This document shows, piece after piece, positions 35,501 to 42,962 of a DNA stretch of 64,000 bases (its first letter is position 1; each line of letters starts with the position of its first letter). The notes beneath the pieces are model-generated. The model was not told where the DNA came from and ran no database searches. It saw only the letters and a list, made by a program, of their open reading frames with translations. Origin of the DNA: Patiria miniata (lineage: Eukaryota > Echinodermata > Asteroidea > Valvatida > Asterinidae); assembly GCF_015706575.1 (NCBI RefSeq), contig NW_024037070.1:8897598-8961597 (forward strand), in the 5' to 3' direction. Both the position numbers and the translations under genes were made by a program.

Positions 35501-36333
35501 AATGTATTTTCAGAGGTTTGAAAACATCAAATTTACAAAATAAATATCTTCTTCCGCTTAAGTAGAACAATACAAATTGAAAAATTTGTGAGAGAAAAAA
35601 ATCAAGTGTGTTGAATAGATTTTGAATTTTGCTCTTTTTCCCGAGAAAAACCTCTTTTAAGCTCCACCAAATTGGTCATGAGTAGCACACAGATTCCATC
35701 CCTCACAACTTTGGGTGTCTTTTTTTTGTTGCCATGGTGATCAGGTACACGTTAGAAGGTCACACCCATTCAGTAGACAGCATCTACCTGAGTGAAGACG
35801 GAAAGCGATGCCTAAGCAACGATTCAACGCAGATGGACAGGAGCCTTCACATGTGGGACCTTCAGCAAGGTAAGGCAGTGTTGTAGTTGTGTCCAGGTAC
35901 CAGACCCAGACAATAATAAATCAAATTAGGTTTTGACCTTCACCGACGTCGGTGAAGGGCAAAACCTAATTTGATTTAGCAAAACAAAGACCTGATTCTG
36001 TGCATTTCCCCAGAATTTCTCTCTAAGGTTTTCCTCTCATCTCTAAAACTCTAATTTTCTTTCAAAATTTCTTGATTTATAAATCTTTTTTTGGTTGGTA
36101 TTGTGATTCATCTTTCAGGTGTAAATATCGCGACGTTCACCCCAGACTACCCAATCAGCTGCTGCCAGATATCAGCCAACGGGGACTGTGCCGTGATTGG
36201 CCTACCCGGACAGAAGTCCATCATCACTCTGTGGTTACGCTCCAAGGACCTGGACACGTCTAGAGAGGACAAGAAAGCCTACGGTGATGCTTCACGGGCA
36301 GGCAACGAGTACGACATGAGTAACCAAGTCTAA
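23172..36333 (+). CDS. NWD1-like: NACHT and WD-repeat protein, NWD1/NWD2 family (10 coding exons)
   Basis: Coding exons: 23172-23565, 26490-26692, 27232-27487, 28229-28612, 30952-31292, 31759-31971, 32343-34076, 34676-34860, 35745-35869, 36119-36333. They sum to 4050 nt with every junction in phase and GT..AG at each intron, giving 1349 residues. Residues 1-105 are low-complexity Ser/Pro/Lys-rich. Residues about 118-210 (VRVYISAAS ... YPKLRDHC ... IDLFWG) match the DUF4062-like start of NWD proteins. The P-loop GGAGSGKT is at 462-469 and the Walker B VVVLDGIDQ at about 549-557. A winged-helix/helical region lies at about 695-985. From about 985 come roughly seven WD blades (VKVWN, LLVWDL, HMWDL), one propeller. 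NACHT-WD proteins are STAND NTPases that switch and oligomerise on nucleotide exchange; the vertebrate members I recall are longer. MGNRRSS fits N-myristoylation (Gly2, Ser6). The base before the ATG follows an acceptor AG, so a 5' UTR exon lies upstream. Ligand and pathway are unknown. Confidence 0.9.
24721..24820 (+). repeat. 53-bp tandem duplication
   Basis: 'ggttccttaccaaaaatga' ... 'catgtcgtcactgaccacaa' occurs at 24721 and again at 24774 with a single substitution over about 47 bases. It is a recent small tandem duplication in intron 1. Confidence 0.9.
26273..26344 (+). repeat. two-copy dispersed repeat, copy 2
   Basis: Counterpart of 21604-21667 ('ggattcagcctcaatcctcc' ... 'ggagggtgacc'). 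The phrase 'cctcaatcctccaaaat' is repeated again at 26341-26357. Confidence 0.65.
26490..26692 (+). CDS. NWD1-like: NWD-like exon 2 (residues 132-199)
   Basis: Acceptor 'gtattgcag', donor ATG|GTAAT, ends in phase 0. Encodes the core of the DUF4062-like segment: DSEMERNALMERVYPKLRDH, then FEAIDLFWG, then CQAASTGPNFM. The phrasing parallels VYPKLREFC ... IDLYWG ... TSAGPCF as I recall it in human NWD2. Confidence 0.9.
27232..27487 (+). CDS. NWD1-like: NWD-like exon 3 (residues 200-284)
   Basis: Acceptor 'tttatttcag', donor TTCTG|GTGAG, phase 1 at the end. Encodes SFLNMKYDRCKTPIRV onward, continuing the N-terminal segment; the LLGEKYG-like motif of the family is changed here to FLNMKYD. It includes PPVYLFQG, matching the PPAYYL-type motif of the family. 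Confidence 0.88.
28229..28612 (+). CDS. NWD1-like: NWD-like exon 4 (residues 285-412)
   Basis: Acceptor 'atccttag', donor AAAGA|GTAAG, phase 1. Encodes an acidic helical linker before the NACHT domain (VSETEIDEG ... DAVIWLHRRF ... ILTELIDRAVAERLEED). Confidence 0.88.
28680..29014 (+). repeat. direct repeat pair of about 57 bases
   Basis: 'gtgatgtttgttgcaaactt' to 'catgagc' at 28680-28737 recurs at 28957-29014 with about ten differences. Weaker 'gtttgttgcaaatt' echoes lie between, so the whole block may be a decayed tandem array. Confidence 0.65.
29273..29295 (+). repeat. (AATTC)n microsatellite
   Basis: Four and a half ATTCA units at the start of an A-rich stretch. Confidence 0.9.
29950..29977. 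repeat. (ACATGT)n simple repeat
   Basis: Run of ATGTAC units in intron 4 of the NWD-like gene. Confidence 0.85.
30952..31292 (+). CDS. NWD1-like: NWD-like exon 5, NACHT P-loop (residues 413-526)
   Basis: Acceptor 'ctcttgtccag'; donor AAG|GTAAGT, phase 0. Encodes the start of the NACHT domain with LILHGGAGSGKTALAAMA; the Walker A Lys is residue 468. Downstream VVRFVGATPESST matches the VVRFLGTT block of NWD proteins, and QLLRSACEQIA matches LLLSVCEQLA. Confidence 0.92.
31759..31971 (+). CDS. NWD1-like: NWD-like exon 6, Walker B (residues 527-597)
   Basis: Acceptor 'aaccaacag' (weak pyrimidine tract), donor AAG|GTAAAT, phase 0 both sides. Encodes RPLVVVLDGIDQF with Asp553 and Asp556, then WIPDTLPSNVKMILTMRG, the sensor-like strand of STAND NTPases. 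Confidence 0.88.
32343..34076 (+). CDS. NWD1-like: NWD-like exon 7 (residues 598-1175)
   Basis: Acceptor 'tctttcttggcag', donor AAG|GTTGGT, phase 0 both sides; an unusually long 1734-nt exon. Encodes the end of NACHT, the winged-helix part (about 696-801: VSHSIGYLCVARDGVSDAEM ... LHKNMQDYFQGRW), a helical stretch, and the first three or so WD blades (GEVKVWNITTQK, then SPLLVWDLTARK). Confidence 0.92.
34676..34860 (+). CDS. NWD1-like: NWD-like exon 8, WD blades (residues 1176-1236)
   Basis: Acceptor 'caattttgccag', donor CAA|GTAAGT leaving two bases. Encodes FIIVYDLQSGQQ and CSLLVWDLSSGSL, two WD-type strand patterns. Confidence 0.88.
34861..35744 (+). other. NWD-like intron 8
   Basis: 884 bases, GTAAGT to 'ggtgatcag'. 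AT-rich; no repeat or exon recognised. Confidence 0.7.
35745..35869 (+). CDS. NWD1-like: NWD-like exon 9, WD blade (residues 1237-1278)
   Basis: Acceptor 'tggtgatcag', donor AAG|GTAAGG, phase 1 at the end. Encodes YTLEGHTHSV ... SLHMWDLQQ, the most canonical GH..WD repeat of the protein. Confidence 0.88.
35918..35977. repeat. 60-bp near-perfect palindrome in intron 9
   Basis: AAATCAAATTAGGTTTTG at the left is matched by CAAAACCTAATTTGATTT at the right, around a CACCGACGTCGGTG centre; only one base pair in each arm breaks symmetry. It begins about 50 bases after a splice donor, within a 249-base intron, so the pre-mRNA could form a very stable hairpin there. Confidence 0.9.
36119..36333 (+). 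CDS. NWD1-like: NWD-like exon 10 with stop (residues 1279-1349)
   Basis: Acceptor 'tcatctttcag'; ends at TAA 36331-36333. Encodes the last WD strands (CCQISANGDCAVIGLPGQKS, then ITLWLR) and a short polar tail ending DMSNQV. Confidence 0.88.
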
Positions 36334-37431
36334 AAACAAAATCAAAATCCAATTTAATTTTTTTGTTGATCATTTACATACCCATTGTTGTCGTGAAATG
36401 TTCTTGTGTACAATTCTTAGTGGGCTCAAACTAACATAATTGCACCCTGAAAGATCTCCCTCCAAGGTGAAACGGAAATGCATAGTCGGCGCAGATGTAA
36501 GGGTTTTATGACTGAGGACTAGGGATGAAGGGTTTCTTAAGACAACAAAATCCCGAGGACCTGAGCCCAAGTCCTTGGTAGTTCCTGTGTACAAACAGAA
36601 AAAAGGAACAACAGAAGAGAAGTGTTGATACTCAATAGTAAAGCCAGACTGTGTGGACTTGGTCACAGGAGTTGTTTCATGGGTTGCGTTTTTGGATTTG
36701 TGGCCAAATCGGGGAAGGGTTAGGATAATCGTCGTCTCGAAACGGTTTCTATGTGGGCTGCTGCAAACTAGACATGAGTGTCTGATCGTCAAGTTGAGAT
36801 TCTGTAGAGAAATGTGATGTCGAGGGTGCACAAGAGTTCTGTGCTCAAATTTTAAAAAAATAATAATACAAAAAAATACAATGAATTAGTTATCGGTAGT
36901 CAAACAATTTGTGATAGAAATTGTCTTGAGATGTACTTTCATCTTTTTGAATGGAGTTTTTATCTGATTTAGTGTGCTAGACCTAAAATTTAAAAAAAAA
37001 CCTGACTTTGTGGTCAGTGGTAAACATTGCTTCAGCTACAAGCAAAAACATAAAAAAGTATTGGTGTTGCAAGAACACGTGTTAGTACATGGTATATCAT
37101 TGTGTAAATACATAGATATTTATCGTTTGCAGATATCTAGGTAGGCTTTTTCCTCGTGTTTTTTTTTTAAGTAGATGTTATTTCTGTATAAAGCTTGATG
37201 CTGCTAAGAAACCGAACATGTAAATATCTTGTAAGGGTGCGTGTGCGTGTGTGTGGACTTTTATTTGCTACAATCGACAGGACAATGTTCGTTTGTGTTC
37301 CAAGTTTTTATTTCTTCTTGGTGTCAGGTAGGACGTAATTGTGAAAAAATACAAATTCAGGACGATTTCGTTTTTATATTTTTAACAGTACTGTGTTGAT
37401 GGAAATGCTATAGCTATCCAGAGTTATAATT

Positions 37432-37722
37432 CAGTCAATCATTAGTCAGTCATAAGTCAATCATTAGTCAATCATAAGTCAATCATAAGTCAGTCATAAG
37501 TCAGTCATAAGTCAATCATAAGTCAATTATAAGTCAAGCATAAGTTAATCATAGGTCAATCATAAGTCAGTCATAAGTTAATCATAAGTCATTCAAAAGT
37601 CAATCATTAGTCAATCATAAGTCAATAATAAGGTAATCATAAGTCAATCATAAGTCAATCATAAGTCAATCGTAAGTTAATCATACGTAAATCATAAGTC
37701 AATCATAAGTCAATCATAAGTT
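37432..37722 (+). repeat. 11-bp minisatellite AAGTCAATCAT
   Basis: About 26 units of AAGTCAATCAT and one- or two-base variants (AAGTCAGTCAT, AAGTTAATCAT). It is about 1.1 kb downstream of the NWD-like stop codon and may lie in its 3' UTR. Confidence 0.9.
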
Positions 37723-37778
37723 ATGTCACAAACAGGATGATAATTTGAATAGCCTTTGACTTGACTTGAGGCTGGGTG

Positions 37779-37875
37779 ACTTGTGGTTGACTAGTGATTG
37801 TCTTGTGATTGTCTTATGATGGGCTTGTGATTGTCTTGTGATGGGCTTGTGATGGGCTTGTGATGGATTTGTGAG
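37779..37875 (+). repeat. 11-bp minisatellite, inverted-type units
   Basis: About eight units of GTGATTGTCTT or GTGATGGGCTT, also with period 11. They resemble the reverse complement (ATGATTGACTT) of the units at 37432-37722, so the two blocks could pair. Confidence 0.75.
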
Positions 37876-39237
37876 GAATTGAAAACACATCTGTAGCTAT
37901 CAGTTATCATTAGGTCTGGTGTCCTAATGATTTTCATGCAGTTGAACCATAATATTCAAAACTCTCCTGTCTGCCACGCATGGAACATCCAGCAGAACCA
38001 CACATACTTAATTTCTAAAAAAAAAAAAATCATGTTTATTCTACTTAATTTTTGTTTTATTCCCTTTGTAAATTCTGTATGAGCTTTGTGCATAAACAAA
38101 GAGGGCGCTATTTAACATTACAACAAGAGTGTTGGAAGGACACCTAGCTGGTTCACGTGCACCGGTTACCATTGAAAACCTGCAGATACCAACTCGCTAA
38201 AGATGGTGCCCAGTGGTCCTCCAATGCTGGTGCCTATTCAGATTTTCAGCATTGACAGGGTACTTGAGCACAGAGACTGGATTTCTAAAAACTGCCTATG
38301 ATTGCAAAATATGATCATGCAAAATCAAAAACGGAATTCAAAAGATTATTGACTCTATCATGACATGCGCCTTCAACCGAAATTCACTCTTTATGATCAT
38401 ACAACAGTACTTTGGGTTCGTGGAAATGATTTGAGCTAACTCACAAACACTGAAAATACCTGTTTGAACAGTATCTTTATCAGAACAGTTACAAGAAAAG
38501 GACAACGAAAAATTCAGCAGAGGATACCTGAACGAAGAAAGGATGATCTCATGTGGACAGTATAACTAATATTTATGTGACCTCATGACTAAGTTGTACA
38601 TATATCTGATAATTCGATTATGAATAGTTTGAAATGAATGTTTCATCATTAATGAAGAGATGTTTACTTATTTTCATGTGCTGCCCACCACGACAGAGAT
38701 TCCTCGGTGCGTTACGCACAGAATTGTATTCAGTATGTTTCACATGAATTTCTACCAGCTGCGAAAGCAGTGCTACAATGCAATTTCAAAACCTTCAATT
38801 GTTTTTTTCCCCAGCCATTTTGTTGTGCAAGCATGGGCACAAACCTTACAAATTGTGCTTTGAAAAACCTCTGTACTGCTCATTTTTCAGTGAATATAAG
38901 AACGAAAAATTTTGGAGAAAAAACTTAATTTCTTATCTGATGTTTTATCTTATTTTTAATGTCATCGATCGGTTGAGTAATCGTTACATAATACTGTAGA
39001 TTGAACACCTCGTAGTTTCATGTGGTTGTAATTTATTGATCTACCGAAGGACAAATTAATCAAAGTATCGATTAATTGATGAATCTATTACCCAATCGGT
39101 CTATCAAAAATCGAGCGGCTCGTATAATTCAAAGATGGAGAATCATTTTGGGTTTTTTGGTGATGAACTGCACTCATCCAGCAAGACGCGACTTCTAAAG
39201 GAATATAAATTGAACCTTCTGTGTTTCTCTCTGTTAA

Positions 39238-39483
39238 AATAAATATATTTATAGACAGTACTTCTTTTTGTCTAAACGCCTGTTAATTTAATGAATATTC
39301 AATGGTACGAAAATACTTCTTTTTTTTCATGCTACGGGTTTAATATATTGTTGTGTATAGACTCTAGCCTCTGTAAGTCGACTATGGACAACCATGCCAA
39401 ATTTAAATTGTATGAAAATAATTAAGTGAGGGGGAAAATATATGTATAAATGTTAAAAAAAAAAAAACCTAACACTGAATAAA
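39238..39483 (+). terminator. candidate poly(A) signals for the NWD-like gene
   Basis: AATAAA occurs at 39238-39243 and 39478-39483, the first clear plus-strand copies I found downstream of the stop. This implies a 3' UTR of about 3 kb, which is long, so an earlier variant signal may be used instead. Confidence 0.2.
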
Positions 39484-40117
39484 CAGTATTTCTTCTCAAG
39501 TGATAAGTTGACGAACTCGAATAGTCAAATAACGGTTAAGCTGATTGGAATTTTGTCGGAGAAACTGCTCCATTTGGGGAGTTCTTTGTTTTAGTGTAGC
39601 GACAAAACTTGGTTCGTGTATTGGCCTTGGCTTGGGATCGCCGATGAAGGCGCAGTTATTGTGCCGGATTAGTTTTATCCCCTTTTTTTAAAGGAAGATA
39701 AGCCTCGAAAGTTATAAAAGGAAAACGAAGTATCACGTGCATGTTTTAGTATTGTTCGGTGAACTGTTGTATAAAATGTATCTTCGTCATTTCTTGTCTG
39801 GGAGAATTTTTTTTACCTTCATTAAATTTCTGCTTTTGTCCGTGTTTGTGTACACCATCCCTTAGCTGTTGCTTGACCTTAATTCGAGGTCACCTTGTTG
39901 GTATGATCACTTGGTATTCCTCTTTATAATTGGTTCGATAGGCTTGACTGGCAAGCTTTCTCTAGATGAATCGATTCTTGCGTTGTAGCTCAGCAACTTT
40001 CGTAGAAACGACGCTTATGAGTCTTACTTTTGCCAGTTAAGCCCTTTTAGTACCAATATGACAATCGATGCCAAGAACTTAATACTCAAAATGTCATGGA
40101 CTGCTTATTTATTACTA

Positions 40118-41026
40118 GTGGTGCGGCATAGCCACAATAATGCATAAGTATTGTGCAAATTGTGATAAAAGCATGAAACATCACATGTTGGTTCTTCATG
40201 CCATGGCATAATTTTTCAGATATGGAGACATTTCATATTTGACCTCTGGTGACCTTTAGAGGTCAATGAACTTTGCATACACTTCTCATAACTTTTGTTC
40301 TTTAAAAGTTCACTTTCCGATGACCCAAGTCTATGTCATAGGTCTTCATACAATTAAAATAATGATCAAATGTGGAAAAATTCATATCTGAATCACTGTA
40401 AGAGAGTGATGCTTGTCCGATGTGTCGCTTATATTCTTTCATGTTAGCGTCTGCCCTTATCAATAGGAAAATTCAGATCGGAGGTCATGCAAAAAATTTC
40501 TTTGGGGTCTGACTTCATGACATGTTGTAGAATAATTATTAAAATGCACTCCTTTTGCTCTGATTAGACTTCGGTCATGAAAAATGCCATTTGGAAGATT
40601 AAACATGATAAATATGAAATTCTTTTCATAGCATGAGCCACTTAACATTATGACTTTGGGCTTGAAAAAACATTGGGGTTTAAAGGGTATATCGTATGAA
40701 TAACTATAGATAGAGTTAGTGCAGTCAACACAAAGGTCATTGACCTCTGGAAGGTCATCAAAGGTCAATTGTGATTTTTTTTTTGCATTATTTTGGTTGT
40801 TATTACATTGTATGAAGACTAGACTTAGGTCAAAGCAAAGTGATATTTTCAAGAACAGTAGGTATAAATACAGTTTTCAAAGGTCATTGACCCCACAAAG
40901 GTCACCAGGGGTCAGATGTGAAATGCCTCCATATCTCAAAAAATTTTGTCATGGCATGAAGAACCAACATGCGAAGTTTCATGCTTTAGTCACAAAGTGC
41001 ACAATTCTGTCCCTATGCCGCACTAC
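40118..41026. mobile_element. 909-bp TIR element with TA target site
   Basis: The left end GTGGTGCGGCATAG and the reverse complement of the right end GTAGTGCGGCATAG match, and similarity continues inward for about 150 bases ('gcatgaaac', 'catgttggttcttcatgcca', 'tatggagacatttca', 'ggtgacctttag'). TA flanks both ends (40116-40117 and 41027-41028), as for Tc1/mariner-type insertion. Frames in the interior show no transposase motif, so it is non-autonomous. The arms carry paired AGGTCA half-sites. Confidence 0.75.
40734..40746. promoter_or_regulatory. AGGTCA inverted repeat, spacing 1
   Basis: AGGTCA-T-TGACCT is a perfect IR1 of the nuclear-receptor half-site. Related pairs in the same element are a DR4 TGACCT-CTGG-TGACCT at 40240-40255, an IR1-like pair at 40260-40271, an IR1 AGGTCA-T-TGACCC at 40881-40893 and a DR4 AGGTCA-CCAG-GGGTCA at 40899-40914. 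Whether any receptor binds is unknown. Confidence 0.4.
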
Positions 41027-41111
41027 TATACGGGAATACAAGTACAGTCTCCTGAAATAACGCTTGTCTATCTCATTATATCTCCAGGAGGAGAGGTTGT
41101 CGAAAACATCC

Positions 41112-41314
41112 CAGGCCGATTTCGTGGAACTTGTAAGCACAAACGTTACTAAGCACAGAACACATTTGCTTATACAATGTAATAGTTACTGGTTACCAAA
41201 CAGAATATCATGCGATTTGTACTGCTTGTAACTGGTTCCCCGCGGATTTTACTAAGGCCATAAATGTGCTAAGCAGCGTTTTTCTGCTTACCAGTTCATT
41301 GAAATTCGGCCCTG
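41112..41314. mobile_element. 203-bp CAGG-type MITE
   Basis: The left end CAGGCCGATTTCGTGGAACT followed by TGTAAGCA is mirrored by the right end, whose reverse complement starts CAGGGCCGAATTTCAATGAA and continues CTGGTAAGCA. CAGGG-starting ends of this kind are common in hAT-type MITEs. I could not recognise a clear target-site duplication, so the insertion is probably old. Confidence 0.6.
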
Positions 41315-41970
41315 GTCAGTGAAGGTCATTTTATGGAAGCGCAGAGTCTATTTCCCCTCTACCTATTGTCGCTCTACATTTTAACACTATTGGTGCAAGT
41401 GTTCTGTCTGGTCGTCGAGTTATATTTCCAGTGTTTTCTCCTTTTGCTGAATTAAAATTACAAGCTACTACATTCCAAAATGTAAAAAAAGACTGCGACT
41501 TTACAATGTGGACGCGTGCACGGTGTCTACGTGCATTTTGCTCTACCGTACATTATAGCCGTATGCTGTGTATTCATTATACGTGGAATAAAAAGATGAA
41601 AACAATGAAGAATTGTCTCGTGTTTTCTTGTTTGACTTCCGTTTGTGCTCGACCACAATTCTTTGCGTTTCCGTACGAGATTCTGTACACCACGTCGACC
41701 TGTATCAACTATATCATCCATCGATGAACACATCCCGGCCGGGGTTTTTTTTTTGGGGGGGGGGAGGGGTAGAGTTCACGGTTAACAGACAAACAGCAAC
41801 AGTGACACCGACAAACAACCCTGCAGCTTTCGAGAGCCAAGGAGTATATTTTTTTGTGTCTCCAAATAACCGCAAATTAAGATTAAATAAAGGCACTTCT
41901 TACTAAAATGTTTGCCATTCCAACTAGCCTATCAAACACCCTTGAATTTTAACCAACTCATCACAAAGTA

Positions 41971-42245
41971 CCCAGAATATGATTTACAGAGAAAAAAATA
42001 TACACAAATATAATAATTGCACCATGAATTTTCAATTGTTTCCAAAGGAATGACAGTTAACTCCCAGAATATGATTTACAGAGAAAAAATATATACAAAT
42101 ATAATAATTGCACCATGAATTTTCAATTGTTTCCAAAGCAATGATAGTTAACTCCCAGAATATGATTTACAGAGAAAAAATATATACAAATATAATAATT
42201 GCACCATGAATTTTCAATTGTTTCCAAAGGAATGATAATTAACTC
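41971..42245. repeat. three tandem copies of a 91-92-bp unit
   Basis: CCCAGAATATGATTTACAGA starts units at 41971, 42063 and 42154; each ends in 'ttccaaag.aatga'. The copies are almost identical, so the expansion is recent. It lies 3' of the transporter gene. Confidence 0.92.
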
Positions 42246-42457
42246 CCACCGACTTGGGCTATACCTGCTTGGGGTGTATATAACTATAGGGATCAGACGT
42301 TCCAGATGAGATTACTCGAGTTTCCACTGTAGGCCTATTGATTCTTTTTCAAACTATTTCAAAATTCAATGTAAAATTGGAGTGATTTCACTCTATATTG
42401 GCCTAGGGTGTCCCCCCCCCCCCCAAAAAAAAGAGAAAAGTGTGCAAGCAGATACTC

Positions 42458-42463
42458 TTTAAT
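42458..42463 (-). terminator. candidate poly(A) signal of the SLC16-like gene
   Basis: ATTAAA on the minus strand (TTTAAT on plus), about 350 bases past the stop codon. It is a common variant signal; no canonical AATAAA is seen nearer on that strand. Confidence 0.3.
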
Positions 42464-42810
42464 TTCTTAACATGAGTATTTCATCTTGACGGAGCACATT
42501 CATTATACTCTTGTGTGTGTACCTGCATGATCAGTGAAATGCCATGGCAATCCGTAATCAGTGAAATGCCATGGAAATACTGCAGTTGACTCACCAGAAG
42601 ACACTAAAGTGAGGAAGAAACATTTCTCACAAGACGCAAAGCCTTTCTTTGTTTTGTGTTGTGGAGAACAAGGCATTAGATTGCACATAATTGACCAATC
42701 AGAAGATGGGAAACGGATGTTGTTAGGGGAAAAAGATTCGCGCCCCGCTCGACATAGAAAAGCCCAGTCGTGTTTTCTTTCTGTGATGCCATTTCAGAGA
42801 GTCGATTCAG

Positions 42811-42962
42811 TTACTCGGCACTCTGAACTGAGCGACACACCCGTCTTCTTCGGTACCATGACACCACAGGTTGCGGTAGAGAGACGGCAGCCGACACGAT
42901 GAAGAATATCCCGATCAGATAAAAGGCAGTGGTATAATCACCCGTTACGTCTCGTACAAAAC
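42811..42962 (-). CDS. SLC16-like: SLC16-like exon 4 with stop (residues 433-482)
   Basis: Minus-strand acceptor 'tgtgttttcag'. Encodes GFVRDVTGDYTTAFYLIGIF, the last membrane segment and a basic tail (YRRRRVCRSVQSAE). FVRDVTGDYTTAF is the usual SLC16 pattern before the last helix. Confidence 0.88.

Larger units (their letters stand above)
36334..40115 (+). other. 3' UTR and intergenic stretch between the two genes
   Basis: No coding exon supported. It should include the 3' UTR of the NWD-like gene. The 11-bp minisatellite lies at 37432-37875; otherwise AT-rich and single-copy-looking. Confidence 0.55.

Noticed and set aside
37432-37722. CRISPR-like array
   Set aside because: Period is 11 bp with no unique spacers; it is a minisatellite in a eukaryotic intergenic stretch.
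40460-41060. Overlapping frames of 130 and 113 codons on opposite strands
   Set aside because: Both lie within or across the end of the TIR element at 40118-41026, lack any recognisable motif, and are read from its non-coding arms.
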